Shown: positions 25,426 through 34,446, counted from the stretch's first letter. The stretch is DNA of 51,797 nt from Bacteroidaceae bacterium (GCA_017466325.1 JAFTUK010000015.1:1-51797); one strand, 5' to 3'. Notes: generated from the letters alone by a model not told the origin. Translations and numbers: made by a program.

Positions 25426-26655
25426 CTACTGTGCCTTTGCATCCAGATAACTGTCCTTGAATCCTAGGAAATACAGGACACCGTCCAAACCTATGGTGTT
25501 GATAGACTGGCGTGCATTGGCCACCACTCGTGGCTTGGCATGGAAGGCAATTCCCAAACCTGCGGCGGCAAGCATGGGCAGGTCGTTAGCACCATCACCA
25601 ACGGCGATTGTCTGCTCCATATCCACCTTTTCCACCTGGGCTATGAGACGAAGCAACTCGGCTTTGCGCTTTCCGTCCACCACCTCTCCAACGTAGTTTC
25701 CTGTCAGGTGTCCCGTCTCGTCCACCTCCAGTTCGTTGGCATATACATAGTCAATGCCGTACTTCTTCTGTATGTATTCCCCGAAATAGGTGAATCCGCC
25801 AGAGAGGATGGCTATCTTATAACCGTAACTCTTCAGTACATACATGAGCCTGTCCACACCTTCCGTGAAGGGCAGGTTTTCGGCTATGTCCTGCATCACG
25901 CTCACATCAAGACCTTTGAGCAACTGGCACCTGCGTCTGAAGGACTCGCAGAAATCTATCTCGCCGCGCATGGCCTGTTCCGTGATGGAGGCAACCTCGT
26001 CATACACTCCATGACGGCGTGCCAGTTCGTCTATAACCTCTGCCTGAATGAGTGTGGAATCCATATCGAAGCATATCAGGCGGCGCATTCTGCGGTACAT
26101 ATTGTCGCGCTGGAAGGAGCAGTCTATTTCCATCTCGGCGGACAGGCGCAACAGGTCTGCCTGCATCTGCTCCCTATCGTGGGGAGTACCACGCAAGGAG
26201 AATTGTATGCATGCACGGGTCTTCTCTGCCGGACGCTCTATGCTCTGCCTGCCCGACATACGGCGTACTGCATCTATATTCAAGCCCTGCTTCACCACCA
26301 GATTGGTTACTGCACCTATCTGGCGTGCCTCCAGTCTACGGCCAAGGATGGTGAGGATGTAGCGGTTCTTGCCCTGACGTGACACCCACGCCTCGTATTC
26401 TTCCATGGTGACTGGTGCGAACTTGATGTTGAAACCCATCTCACTGGTCTTGAAGAGCAGTTCCTTCATTACACGGCCACTGCGTTCCTCATCCACCCTG
26501 ATCAATATACCCAAACTCAGAGTAGCATGTATCACAGCCTGGCCTATATCCTGAATATGGACATCGTGACCAGAAAGAATGTTCATTATCTCTGCGGTAA
26601 GTCCTGGACGATCAACTCCCGTGATGCGTACCAGCATCAATTCTTCCTTATTCAT
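25426..26655 (-). CDS. serB: phosphoserine phosphatase with N-terminal ACT domains
   Basis: The 409-residue enzyme removes phosphate from phosphoserine, the last step of serine synthesis. Residues 1-190 form two ACT-type regulatory domains (ITGVDRPGLTAEIMNILSGH at the start, ILGRRLEARQIGAV later). The HAD domain begins near residue 190 with CFDMDSTLIQAEV (Asp197 nucleophile, Asp199). It continues with ILSGGFTYF (motif II Ser) and VGDGANDLPML (motif IV acidic pair). This ACT-HAD form is common in Bacteroidota. It runs toward the efflux operon and ends at a shared terminator; an S1/P1-type nuclease gene lies upstream. Confidence 0.93.
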   Translation of the reverse strand: MNKEELMLVRITGVDRPGLTAEIMNILSGHDVHIQDIGQAVIHATLSLGILIRVDEERSGRVMKELLFKTSEMGFNIKFAPVTMEEYEAWVSRQGKNRYILTILGRRLEARQIGAVTNLVVKQGLNIDAVRRMSGRQSIERPAEKTRACIQFSLRGTPHDREQMQADLLRLSAEMEIDCSFQRDNMYRRMRRLICFDMDSTLIQAEVIDELARRHGVYDEVASITEQAMRGEIDFCESFRRRCQLLKGLDVSVMQDIAENLPFTEGVDRLMYVLKSYGYKIAILSGGFTYFGEYIQKKYGIDYVYANELEVDETGHLTGNYVGEVVDGKRKAELLRLIAQVEKVDMEQTIAVGDGANDLPMLAAAGLGIAFHAKPRVVANARQSINTIGLDGVLYFLGFKDSYLDAKAQ

Positions 26656-26680
26656 AATGATGCGTTTATTCTTCTGCCAA

Positions 26681-27460
26681 TCAGAATATTTTGTTCAATA
26701 AATATGCAAGTCTCAATCCGCCACGAAGCAACTGCAGCTCAACCACAGGTGTCCATTGTGCAAGATAGTCGTAAGACAGCTTTGATTGCTGGGGTGTGGA
26801 ATCATAGACATCGGTGGCTACGGCAAATGTCTCGCGTGCCCAATCTTCTATTGTCCCACAGCAAATTTCCTTTCTCTCTGCCCTGTTCACACAGTCTATC
26901 TCTGTTGCCCACTCCTCGTAACTCCATTTATGCCCTCTCTCCAACACATCGGTATCCCAAATGCCATGCAGGTTCTTCTCGCTTCCGAAGAAAGACACTA
27001 TCCACATGTTACCTCCCAAGTCTGTCTTGTGCCCCATGTGCATGGGTTGGTGCAGATCTCCTACCAGATGCACGAGCATTTTCAGGGCCACACGCTTATC
27101 GTCAGTTGTCGCTTTCTTGTCGGAAAGAACCTCTATCTGTTTGTAGATAGCAGTAACCACATCTCCCTTAGGTTCCAGTTCGGCATCCTCAAAACGCACA
27201 CCGGCATCAATGTTCTTGTAGTGCCAGGTCTTAGTATAGGCATACTCCTGTGTGTGGCTTGCATTATCAAGCCAGTTGCTCCAGTACACCATGCTCTTTC
27301 CCTCGAGTAACTTCTTCACAGCCTTTTGGGCACCTCTGTCCAGATGCCGTTCTGCTATTTCACACGTCACATCATGTCCTTTCTGCCCCCATGCATAGAC
27401 ATCTGGAATAAAAAGGACTAAAACAAGAGATAGGCTTAAAATACGGACAAAAGTTCTCAT
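26681..27460 (-). CDS. secreted S1/P1-type nuclease
   Basis: The start is placed at the ATG at 27460: the promoter elements lie upstream of it, and the earlier GTG frame start falls in the -33 box. A signal peptide of about 23 residues (MRTFVRILSLSLVLVLFIPD) ends before WGQKGHD. In this family the mature N-terminal Trp is itself a zinc ligand. Further zinc-site segments are visible: NWLDNASH, TKTWHYKNID and HLVGDLHQPMHMG (His and Asp ligands). The 259-residue protein probably cleaves single-stranded nucleic acid or removes 3' phosphates in the periplasm. It is upstream of serB with 25 bases between. Confidence 0.85.
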   Translation of the reverse strand: MRTFVRILSLSLVLVLFIPDVYAWGQKGHDVTCEIAERHLDRGAQKAVKKLLEGKSMVYWSNWLDNASHTQEYAYTKTWHYKNIDAGVRFEDAELEPKGDVVTAIYKQIEVLSDKKATTDDKRVALKMLVHLVGDLHQPMHMGHKTDLGGNMWIVSFFGSEKNLHGIWDTDVLERGHKWSYEEWATEIDCVNRAERKEICCGTIEDWARETFAVATDVYDSTPQQSKLSYDYLAQWTPVVELQLLRGGLRLAYLLNKIF

Positions 27461-27479
27461 AAAAACTATTTTTACTATA

Positions 27480-27511
27480 CAAAGATAAAGTTTAATAATT
27501 GAATCCACAAA
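27480..27511 (-). promoter_or_regulatory. promoter of the S1/P1-nuclease gene
   Basis: On the minus strand TTTG (27511-27508), 20 bases, then TATCTTTG (27487-27480). The start site is near 27473, just before the ATG at 27460. Confidence 0.8.
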
Positions 27512-27531
27512 TATTAGGCACTAAATAATTA

Positions 27532-27580
27532 AACCCAAATCGGTCATTAGGCAGTTATGCGCTAATAAAGACATCTTCTT
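27532..27580 (+). repeat. dispersed intergenic repeat, copy 2 (diverged 5' part)
   Basis: It begins AACCCAAATCGGTCATTAGG and keeps GTTATG; the second half differs. It faces copy 3 across about 60 bases in the same intergenic region. Confidence 0.55.
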
Positions 27581-27641
27581 GTCACCTGTTTAGTCGTTTA
27601 TCGGTTATAATGGAACCCATTACGTCCCCAAAGCGGCAAAA

Positions 27642-27697
27642 CATGTGTTCAAAAATAAAGTCTATTGACATCATGAGGCTAATGAACGATTTGAGTT
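27642..27697 (-). repeat. dispersed intergenic repeat, copy 3 (inverted)
   Basis: On the minus strand it reads AACTCAAATCGTTCATTAGC, then CATGATG and CTTTATTTTTGAAC, matching copies 1 and 5 in both halves. It lies between the nuclease gene and the ABC-exporter operon. Confidence 0.65.
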
Positions 27698-27731
27698 AAA
27701 CGTAGCCATACTGCACACAACCCAACATTAC

Positions 27732-28826
27732 TTATTCAATTATCTGCGGTCCACGGATAATGTCTTTCTCTGAAATGCCTTTTTTGATTTCTATCTTCAC
27801 GCCGTCGCTAAGACCAGTCACCACGTGTGTGCGTACATAATTTTTCTTATCTCCATCTCCCCGAACCACGTACACGTAAGTGGAATCACCGCTAAACTCA
27901 ATGGCACTCTCCGGCACACTGAGCACCTCCTGAGACTCGGCAAGGACAATCTCGGCATTGGCGCTATAACCGGAACGCATCTGTACGCTGTCCCTTATCG
28001 TTACAGAGGCCTTTATTTCGAACTGGTTGGCACCGTTACTCTGCACTGCCTTGGGAGAGATGTATTCCAATATGGCATCAAAATTAAGGTCCTGCAATGC
28101 GCCTATAGTTATGTTCATGGACATGCCGGTATGGATGCGCCCAACCTCGCTCTCGTCTATATTGCCACGGAAAATCAGGTCGTTCATGTTTGCCACGCTG
28201 GCTATGGTGGTACCTTCGTTGAAAGTATTGCTAAGGATGACAGAATTGCCCACCTTCACCGGCACGTCCAAAATCAGACCCGAGATAGTGGAACGTATCA
28301 GTGTACTGCTGGCATTGGCATTGCTTCGGGATATGCCCTCGCTCACAACGAGCAGAGCGTCGTCCGCCGCAACCTTCTCTTCCTGGGCTTGCCTGTACTG
28401 CTGGCGTATCTTCTCGTATTCTGAGGCACTTACAAGTTCCTTGTCGAACAGGCGCTGGTAACGCTCGTAATCCGTCTTCACCTGGTTAAGGTTTATGTCT
28501 GCTATCCTGACACGGCTTTGGGCTGCTGTCAACTGGTTCATTTCCGGTATGACCTTCACCTTGGCAATAACCTCATCGGCCTTAACGGTCTCACCGGCCT
28601 CCTTGTATATCTCTGAGATGATACCGCTTATCTGCGGTTTCACATTTACCTCATCACGAGGTTCGATCCTGCCCGTAATGATGGTGCTCTTGACGATATT
28701 TTCCCTCTTGGGAGTGAATTCATTGTACTTCACCTCCTGGGGGAGTGACTTCCTCCACAAGAAGACGAATGTGCCCACAAACACTACCAGTGCCATGACG
28801 GCGAAGATCAGTTTTGAATATTTCAT
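27732..28826 (-). CDS. membrane-fusion protein of an ABC exporter (MacA-like)
   Basis: The 364-residue adaptor begins with a membrane anchor (residues 4-23, YSKLIFAVMALVVFVGTFVF). It has the lipoyl halves (RIEPRDEVNVKPQISGII and KEAGETVKADEVIAKVKV, then STISGLILDVPVKVGNSV), a helical hairpin and beta-barrel regions. It is the last gene of a leftward operon behind an ATPase and two MacB-type permeases, so the pump it belongs to is ATP-driven. No outer-membrane channel is encoded nearby. The product exported cannot be told from sequence. Confidence 0.87.
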   Translation of the reverse strand: MKYSKLIFAVMALVVFVGTFVFLWRKSLPQEVKYNEFTPKRENIVKSTIITGRIEPRDEVNVKPQISGIISEIYKEAGETVKADEVIAKVKVIPEMNQLTAAQSRVRIADINLNQVKTDYERYQRLFDKELVSASEYEKIRQQYRQAQEEKVAADDALLVVSEGISRSNANASSTLIRSTISGLILDVPVKVGNSVILSNTFNEGTTIASVANMNDLIFRGNIDESEVGRIHTGMSMNITIGALQDLNFDAILEYISPKAVQSNGANQFEIKASVTIRDSVQMRSGYSANAEIVLAESQEVLSVPESAIEFSGDSTYVYVVRGDGDKKNYVRTHVVTGLSDGVKIEIKKGISEKDIIRGPQIIE

Positions 28827-28853
28827 TATTATAATATATGTTATTAGTTCCTT

Positions 28854-30089
28854 TTATTCATCCCTCATGGCATCAACCGGTTTGATGGCCATGGCTCTGA
28901 GGGCTGGCGCCATACCTGCCATGCCTCCCAGCAGACATAGGAGCAACGTGGCTGCAACTGCCGTCCAGAAGTCCACCTGGAAGTGGGCCGAAGGGACTCC
29001 GTCCGTTGTATTTGCCAACTCTACCATCTGCAATATGAATACGGCCAGCAATATGCCCATCATACCGGCTACGGCCGTCAACACCATGCTTTCGCAGATT
29101 ATCTGCGTCAATATCATCCTGGGGGTGGCTCCTATGGCACGGCGTATGCCTATCTCCACGGTCCTTTCCTTTACCGTCACCATCATGATGTTGCTCACGC
29201 CGATGGCTCCTGCCAGCAGGGTGCCTATGCCAACGAGCCAACTGAGGAACGTCACGCCACGGAACAGACTGTCCATTATGCCGAAGAGAACTTCGGTGTT
29301 GAAGACCCTTAATGCCAGTTCGTCCTGAGGATTCACGATATGATTGCGTGCTATGACCTGACGTATGCGGTCCGTCAGTTCGCCTATCTTCACACCGTCC
29401 TTTGCCGTAAAACTTATGAAATGAACCACGTCGCCATAGTTGTACACCCTTTGCATCACGCTGATAGGAGTAAGGATGATCTCCGCGGCACTCTCTCCTG
29501 TGGTGAGGACACCGGGGTTGAAGTCCACGCCTACAAGACTGTAGTAGGTGGAGTCTATGCGTATGCTGCTGCCAACGGGATTTCCGCCTTCCGGAAACAG
29601 ATTCTCGTAAACACGCTTGCCTATGACACAGACCTTGCGCTCCATTTTCACGTCCATAGCGTTAATGTATCGGCCATACCTGATCTCCGGCATACATACA
29701 TGCCTGTAATTATGGTCCGCTCCATATATGGTAGCCGAAAACTTATTGGCTCCGCATACCGCCACTCTCGTTCCTGTATAGTTCTGTGGAGTGATAACGT
29801 CCAGTTCGGGTATCGCATTGCGCAGGCGAGCCACGTCGTCCGTCTCCATATCCCATTCCCTGCCCTTGGCAAAGCCTTTGTATGCCTTCGTTGTGGGAGA
29901 AGACCACACTGTTGCCGAGTTCGTGGCAAAATTGCTGAAGTTGCTGTTCAGCAAGTCCTTTAGCCCATGGGTGCCGCCTATCAGGAGCACAAGCATGAAG
30001 ATGCCCCAGAACACACCGAAGGCAGTCAGCAGGCTGCGGCTCTTGTTGCGCGATATGGTGTCAAGTATCTCTGTCAGGAATTCAGTCAT
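28854..30089 (-). CDS. MacB/LolC-type ABC transporter permease (second in operon)
   Basis: I start at the ATG at 30089 (MTEFLTEILDTISRNKSRSL) because it follows AAGGATT and does not overlap the preceding gene. The 411 residues have one N-terminal helix (about 20-42), a MacB periplasmic domain, and three C-terminal helices ending in the conserved AIKPVDAMRDE. The FtsX-type pattern KERTVEIGIRRAIGATPRMI lies near residue 310. It is paired with a second permease in the same operon and should form the membrane part of the exporter. Confidence 0.87.
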   Translation of the reverse strand: MTEFLTEILDTISRNKSRSLLTAFGVFWGIFMLVLLIGGTHGLKDLLNSNFSNFATNSATVWSSPTTKAYKGFAKGREWDMETDDVARLRNAIPELDVITPQNYTGTRVAVCGANKFSATIYGADHNYRHVCMPEIRYGRYINAMDVKMERKVCVIGKRVYENLFPEGGNPVGSSIRIDSTYYSLVGVDFNPGVLTTGESAAEIILTPISVMQRVYNYGDVVHFISFTAKDGVKIGELTDRIRQVIARNHIVNPQDELALRVFNTEVLFGIMDSLFRGVTFLSWLVGIGTLLAGAIGVSNIMMVTVKERTVEIGIRRAIGATPRMILTQIICESMVLTAVAGMMGILLAVFILQMVELANTTDGVPSAHFQVDFWTAVAATLLLCLLGGMAGMAPALRAMAIKPVDAMRDE

Positions 30090-30105
30090 AATCCTTACTA
30101 CACTG

Positions 30106-31365
30106 TTATTTGGCATTAAGTGCCACTATGGGGCGCATGCGTGCGGCTTTGTAGGCCGGCACAAATCCTGCTACCGTACCTGCCAGTATCATCACCAGGG
30201 TGGCCTGCAGACAGACTCCGACGCCCACCGTGGGATTGAGGAACATGGTTGCCTGGAATATGCCTGCATCCACAACCTGGTTTCCCAACGTGGCATTCAT
30301 GTACTCATTTACAATTACGCCGCATACCATACCTATGTAACCGAAAAACGTGGTTATTGCCATACTCTCCACAATGACCATACGCAGGATGGACCATGTG
30401 CCTGCTCCGAGAGCCTTGCGTATGCCGAACTCGCGCGTACGCTCCTTTACCGTAATGAGCATGATGTTGCTCACGCCTACTACACCGCTCAGCAGGGTCA
30501 ACAATCCTACTATCCAAAGCGATGTGCGCAATATTGACATGCCGGAATTCATCTGCATGCTCTGGGAAAGTCTGTTCCATATCCACAAGGCTCCATCATC
30601 ATCGGGGGCGGCTTCGTGATTGGGGTTTATACATTCGCGGTATTTCTTCACAAAGGCTTCGCTTTCCTCTTCCGTGGCTATGCCGGTCACGCTGAACTCG
30701 ATCCTGTCCACACGGTGTCCGTAGTTGTACATTGCGGATATTGTGGAAAAGGGGGCATAGGCCACACTGTTGGAGGAAGAACTGTCGTCCTTGGAAATTC
30801 CTATCACCCTGAATACGGCTCCGTTTACGATGATGTCCTTGCCAAGCAATCCGCTCCCTTCTCTGAAAAGTTCCTTTGTCTGCGTCTGCGACAAGACTAT
30901 CACCTTGCGCTTTTCCCTAATATCTATGTCGTTGATAAATCGGCCGTGCACAATCTCTATCTTGTCTATCTCCACCCTCATGGGAAAAGTACCTTCAATG
31001 GTTTGGTTCGTCATGTAATTGGGTCCCAGCCTCATGATGACGCTGCTTTTCCATAGCGAGGCTCCCGTTTTCCTGATATTTTCAGTGAAGTTGCTGGACG
31101 TCACCTGCAAGTCCCTGCTGTCCAACTCTATGCGTCTGCCTATATCGAAACCGGCATGTGCCTTGGTTGTCATTCCTCCGTACACGACCATAGAGTTTTT
31201 CAGGAATTGCTCCGACTGCTTCATCTGTGCGTTTATCAGTCCGTTGCCGGCACCAAGCAGGAAGATGAGGATGAAGATACCCCATCCCACGGCAAAGCCC
31301 GTCAGGGCGGTGCGCAACTTGTTGTGGCTCACCGTTGCCCATATTTCCTTCAGGAGTTCTATCAT
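30106..31365 (-). CDS. MacB/LolC-type ABC transporter permease (first in operon)
   Basis: The 419-residue protein has an N-terminal helix (about 20-40), a large periplasmic domain and three C-terminal helices. The FtsX signature VKERTREFGIRKALGAGTWS lies near residue 320 and the protein ends AARMRPIVALNAK. It overlaps the ATPase gene by four bases and is followed, 16 bases on, by a second permease. Two half-permeases suggest a heterodimer. With the periplasmic domain and the adaptor, this is a MacAB-like exporter rather than a nutrient importer. Confidence 0.87.
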   Translation of the reverse strand: MIELLKEIWATVSHNKLRTALTGFAVGWGIFILIFLLGAGNGLINAQMKQSEQFLKNSMVVYGGMTTKAHAGFDIGRRIELDSRDLQVTSSNFTENIRKTGASLWKSSVIMRLGPNYMTNQTIEGTFPMRVEIDKIEIVHGRFINDIDIREKRKVIVLSQTQTKELFREGSGLLGKDIIVNGAVFRVIGISKDDSSSSNSVAYAPFSTISAMYNYGHRVDRIEFSVTGIATEEESEAFVKKYRECINPNHEAAPDDDGALWIWNRLSQSMQMNSGMSILRTSLWIVGLLTLLSGVVGVSNIMLITVKERTREFGIRKALGAGTWSILRMVIVESMAITTFFGYIGMVCGVIVNEYMNATLGNQVVDAGIFQATMFLNPTVGVGVCLQATLVMILAGTVAGFVPAYKAARMRPIVALNAK

Positions 31366-32081
31366 TTCATGTATCCGTTTATGCCGAAGGGCGATGCGTT
31401 GTGCTCCCCGTTTATCTCTATGTTGCCTATTATGCCGTCCTGTATCCGGATGATCTTGTTTGTCTCGTTTGCCACACCGCTTTCGTGCGTAACCACCACT
31501 ATGGTCATGCCCTGCTCGCGGTTCAGTTCCTTCAGCAGCTGCATCACCTCCACACTGGTCTTGGAGTCAAGGGCACCTGTAGGTTCGTCTGCCAGGATTA
31601 TCTTGGGTTTGGTTATCAGGGCACGCGCTATTGCCACACGCTGCTTCTGTCCGCCGGACATCTCGTTGGGGTAATGCTCTGCCCATTGTGCCAGTCCGAG
31701 ACGGTCCAGATACTCCATGGCCATACGGTGCCTTTCCTTGCGCCCGACACCCTGATAGTAAAGGGGCAGTTCCACGTTCTCCACCGCATTCTTGAAACCG
31801 ATCAGGTTGAAAGACTGGAATATGAAGCCTATCATCCTGTTGCGGTAATATGCCGCCTTGGATTCGGACAGGTTCCATATCCTTGTGCCTGCCAGGGTGT
31901 ATTCGCCCGAGTCGTAATTGTCCAGTATGCCCAATATATTGAGCAGGGTGGACTTGCCCGAACCAGATTGTCCCATTATGGAGACGAACTCTCCCTCTCC
32001 GACGTCCAGGTTTATGCCCTTGAGCACATGCAGGGGCTGTGCTCCGAAGTATGTCTTGTTGATGTCCCTGAGGTGTATCAT
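31362..32081 (-). CDS. ABC transporter ATPase (MacB/LolD type)
   Basis: The 239-residue subunit has Walker A GQSGSGKST near residue 37, the signature MSGGQKQRVAIARALI near 141, and Walker B ILADEPTGALDSKT, with the catalytic Glu after the Asp. It ends with the His switch VVVTHES. It powers the exporter encoded by the three genes that follow, all in one leftward operon starting near 32100. The family also includes LolD and FtsE; the neighbours favour MacB-like function. Confidence 0.92.
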   Translation of the reverse strand: MIHLRDINKTYFGAQPLHVLKGINLDVGEGEFVSIMGQSGSGKSTLLNILGILDNYDSGEYTLAGTRIWNLSESKAAYYRNRMIGFIFQSFNLIGFKNAVENVELPLYYQGVGRKERHRMAMEYLDRLGLAQWAEHYPNEMSGGQKQRVAIARALITKPKIILADEPTGALDSKTSVEVMQLLKELNREQGMTIVVVTHESGVANETNKIIRIQDGIIGNIEINGEHNASPFGINGYMK

Positions 32082-32107
32082 CCGATAACTGTGTCTTGTC
32101 TTTAGTG

Positions 32108-32115
32108 CAAAGATA
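32108..32115 (-). promoter_or_regulatory. promoter (-7 box) of the ABC exporter operon
   Basis: TATCTTTG on the minus strand lies 27 bases before the ATPase start. The -33 element is not clear. Confidence 0.6.
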
Positions 32116-32229
32116 CGAAATACAATGATAGCATCATCAGTATGCCGGTTTTATTTTGGCAAAAACATCATATAGGTGGCATTTTCATGGGAAATCCTTA
32201 CACATACGCATCAATTATCCTGCAAGGAC

Positions 32230-32260
32230 TTGGCAAAATGAAATGAAACACGTATCTTTA
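32230..32260 (+). promoter_or_regulatory. promoter of the flavodoxin-ferredoxin redox cluster
   Basis: TTGG at 32230-32233, 19 bases, then TATCTTTA at 32253-32260; one base from the consensus in each box. The gene starts at 32278. Confidence 0.6.
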
Positions 32261-32277
32261 CGTTTGTAAAAAACAAA

Positions 32278-33102
32278 ATGAAGAAGATGGAACTGCACAT
32301 ACTTACATTTTCCCCTACCGGCACATCCCGTCGGGTAGCCGAAGGGATAGCAAAAGGAACAGGCGGACAGGATATGCATTTCACGGACATTACCCGTCAG
32401 ACTTCTGTTAGCCTGAATTTCAATTCCGACCAGTTACTACTTGTCTGCGTTCCCGTATATGGAGGACATGTAGCCCCAACCGCAATGCAACGCCTGGATG
32501 CTATACGTGGCAACGACACGCCTGCCGTGCCCGTTGTGGTTTACGGGAACCGTCATTACGAACAGGCGCTTGAAGAACTATCATCCTTCCTCACCGAAAG
32601 GGGCTTCCGGACAATGGCGGCGGCAACATTCATTGGAGAACATTCCTATTCCACAGAGCAGACACCCATTGCCGTGGGCAGACCCGATGCCGCCGACATC
32701 CTGTTTGCAGAACAGTTCGGGCAGGAGATAGCCAAGAAATGGAATGAAGGCCGAATCGCTGAAACCATAGATGCCAGTGCCATAGAACAGCCCCATCAGG
32801 ATGCCGGGACAATGATGCACTTCAAGCAAACCGTAATGACCTGGATGCAGTCGGGAGTGCCTATGCCTGTATCTCCGCTTGCCGACACCTCGCTGTGCAA
32901 TGCATGCGGTACATGCGCCGACTTGTGCCCCACATCGGCAATTAGCAGGAGCAACCCGCAGGAAACGGATGCCTCACTATGTATCAAATGCTGTGCATGC
33001 GTGAAAGGCTGTCCGGCTAATGCCCGCACCTACCCCACTCCTTTCGCACCGCTGCTGGCAGAGATTTTCTCCCTGCGCAAGGAGAACAAGTACCTGATTT
33101 GA
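32278..33102 (+). CDS. flavodoxin fused to a two-[4Fe-4S] ferredoxin (EFR1-like)
   Basis: The first 170 residues are a flavodoxin-like domain with the FMN-phosphate loop TFSPTGTSRRVAEGI near the start. The C-terminus carries two ferredoxin motifs, CNACGTCADLCP (near residue 208) and CIKCCACVKGCP (near 235), each with four Cys for a cubane cluster. Such fusions move electrons between flavin and Fe-S partners in anaerobes; the partner enzyme is not identified. It heads a cluster with a small conserved protein and a glutaredoxin-like protein, suggesting a shared redox role. Confidence 0.85.
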   Translation: MKKMELHILTFSPTGTSRRVAEGIAKGTGGQDMHFTDITRQTSVSLNFNSDQLLLVCVPVYGGHVAPTAMQRLDAIRGNDTPAVPVVVYGNRHYEQALEELSSFLTERGFRTMAAATFIGEHSYSTEQTPIAVGRPDAADILFAEQFGQEIAKKWNEGRIAETIDASAIEQPHQDAGTMMHFKQTVMTWMQSGVPMPVSPLADTSLCNACGTCADLCPTSAISRSNPQETDASLCIKCCACVKGCPANARTYPTPFAPLLAEIFSLRKENKYLI

Positions 33103-33116
33103 ATACAGACACTGCC

Positions 33117-33410
33117 ATGTATCAGAAATTCATCATAACACAGGACGGCATATTGAAGTTCGGCAGAGTCTATCTGCATCACGATCTCCTGTCGTACGGA
33201 GAAGACGGTACGGGAGGCGGAGGACTGTGGAAACACGACCCTCTGCGTGGTGCCGTATTGCTGTACGGACGTTCGTTCGAATTCGGGCCTCCCGACTTCT
33301 CTTTCCTCAGAAAGATTGACTGGCAGGGAATGGGCGGCAAACCTTCGGCATTGCTGTATCTGCCTAAATGGCCGGATGAATCTATTGCAGAACCTGTTTT
33401 TGTCAAATAA
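33117..33410 (+). CDS. conserved small protein of unknown function (97 aa)
   Basis: The ATG at 33117 lies 14 bases after the ferredoxin stop; the earlier in-frame TTG at 33099 would overlap it. The product is rich in Gly, Asp and aromatic residues (MYQKFIITQDGILKFGRVYL, then GGGGLWKHD and FEFGPPDF) and looks like a compact beta protein. I do not recognise a family. Tight spacing on both sides argues that it is a real operon gene. Confidence 0.7.
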   Translation: MYQKFIITQDGILKFGRVYLHHDLLSYGEDGTGGGGLWKHDPLRGAVLLYGRSFEFGPPDFSFLRKIDWQGMGGKPSALLYLPKWPDESIAEPVFVK

Positions 33411-33426
33411 GAAAAACCATACAACT

Positions 33427-33753
33427 ATGATCAAAGTCTACGTAATGCAAACATGTCCCGACTGCACTGCGGTCAAGCAACTGCTAAAGGACGACCCGCG
33501 CTTTCTGCTGACCGACATCGGAGAGCAGGCAAGAAACCTGAAACAGTTTCTATCTCTCCGCGACAACAACCCTGCCTTTGAACGGGTACGCCAGCGCGGA
33601 ACAATAGGAATACCGTGCTTCGTGTTTGAAGACGGAAACATTGTCTTTTCCTTGGATAAGGCAATGGAAATAATCAAGGACATGCCGCAGATACTACCTG
33701 AGGAGGAACCTGAGGAAGGTGCTTCGTGCAGCATTGACGGAAAAGGATGTTAG
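33427..33753 (+). CDS. glutaredoxin-like thiol-redox protein
   Basis: The ATG at 33427 is the correct start, because the longer frame runs through the previous gene. The 108-residue protein has MIKVYVMQTCPDC with the thiol pair CPDC at residues 10-13. A later GTIGIPCFVF is the cis-proline region of the thioredoxin fold. A Cys-rich tail (ASCSIDGKGC) ends the protein, which is unusual. It probably reduces disulfides in the cytoplasm and closes the redox cluster. Confidence 0.8.
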   Translation: MIKVYVMQTCPDCTAVKQLLKDDPRFLLTDIGEQARNLKQFLSLRDNNPAFERVRQRGTIGIPCFVFEDGNIVFSLDKAMEIIKDMPQILPEEEPEEGASCSIDGKGC

Positions 33754-33880
33754 ACAATTATATCCGTACTTTACAGGCAGGTTCTGTAAATCAGTTTTGA
33801 GGTTTCTGATGTTTACTCTACCGCAGATTCTGTTTATAGAGCCTACCCTTACCTTATATAATATATAATACCGAACACTC

Positions 33881-34369
33881 ATGGCAGAGTCACTCGTCAT
33901 CCAAGGCAACAGCAAGGAAGAACTGTATCAAAACCTTTTTCCCCAGATTAAGTCAATCTTAGAGGATGAAAAAGACACTATTGCCAACATGGCAAACATA
34001 TCGGCATGCCTTTATGAAACCTTCCGCTTCTGGTGGGTAGGTTTCTATCGCGTTGTCGGCGACGAACTGGTACTTGGTCCCTTCCAAGGTCCTGTTGCCT
34101 GCACACGCATCAGGAAAGGACGCGGAGTATGCGGCACCTCATGGCAAAGGGAAGAAACTATCATCGTGCCCGACGTGGATCAGTTTCCTGGCCACATAGC
34201 ATGCAGCAGCGCCTCCCGCTCGGAAATTGTTGTGCCCGTTTTCCACAATGGCAAAGTGACTGCTGTACTTGATATTGACAGTGAATTACTCAATACCTTT
34301 GACGATACTGACAAACTATGGCTTGAACGGATTGCGGCACTCCTCATAGACAAAAACACCAATCCCTGA
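33881..34369 (+). CDS. free methionine-(R)-sulfoxide reductase (GAF domain)
   Basis: The 162-residue GAF-domain enzyme repairs oxidised free methionine. Its three cysteines fall at residues 74 (GPVACTRI), 84 (GVCGTSWQ) and 108 (HIACSS). The spacing of 10 and 24 residues equals that of the E. coli and yeast enzymes, where the pair forms the catalytic disulfide. Motifs WWVGFYR and SEIVVPVF are also typical. It is expressed alone after an A/T-rich leader; the long repeat-filled region follows it. Confidence 0.9.
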   Translation: MAESLVIQGNSKEELYQNLFPQIKSILEDEKDTIANMANISACLYETFRFWWVGFYRVVGDELVLGPFQGPVACTRIRKGRGVCGTSWQREETIIVPDVDQFPGHIACSSASRSEIVVPVFHNGKVTAVLDIDSELLNTFDDTDKLWLERIAALLIDKNTNP

Positions 34370-34402
34370 CAGGCATTTTTCCTTAACAGATCATTGCACT
34401 TC

Positions 34403-34446
34403 ACCCCAAATAAGTCATTTGCGTTATGATGATAATGATGATTTGG
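34403..34446 (+). repeat. dispersed intergenic repeat, copy 4 (partial)
   Basis: It reads ACCCCAAATAAGTCATTT, then GCGTTATGATGATAA; the second half is lost. Confidence 0.6.

Noticed and set aside
27461-27508. GTG start at 27508 for the S1/P1-type nuclease
   Set aside because: It overlaps the -33 element of the promoter and would put a non-signal segment before a perfect signal peptide.
33247-33426. Longer start of the glutaredoxin-like gene
   Set aside because: The extra 60 codons lie within the preceding gene; the ATG at 33427 begins the thioredoxin fold.
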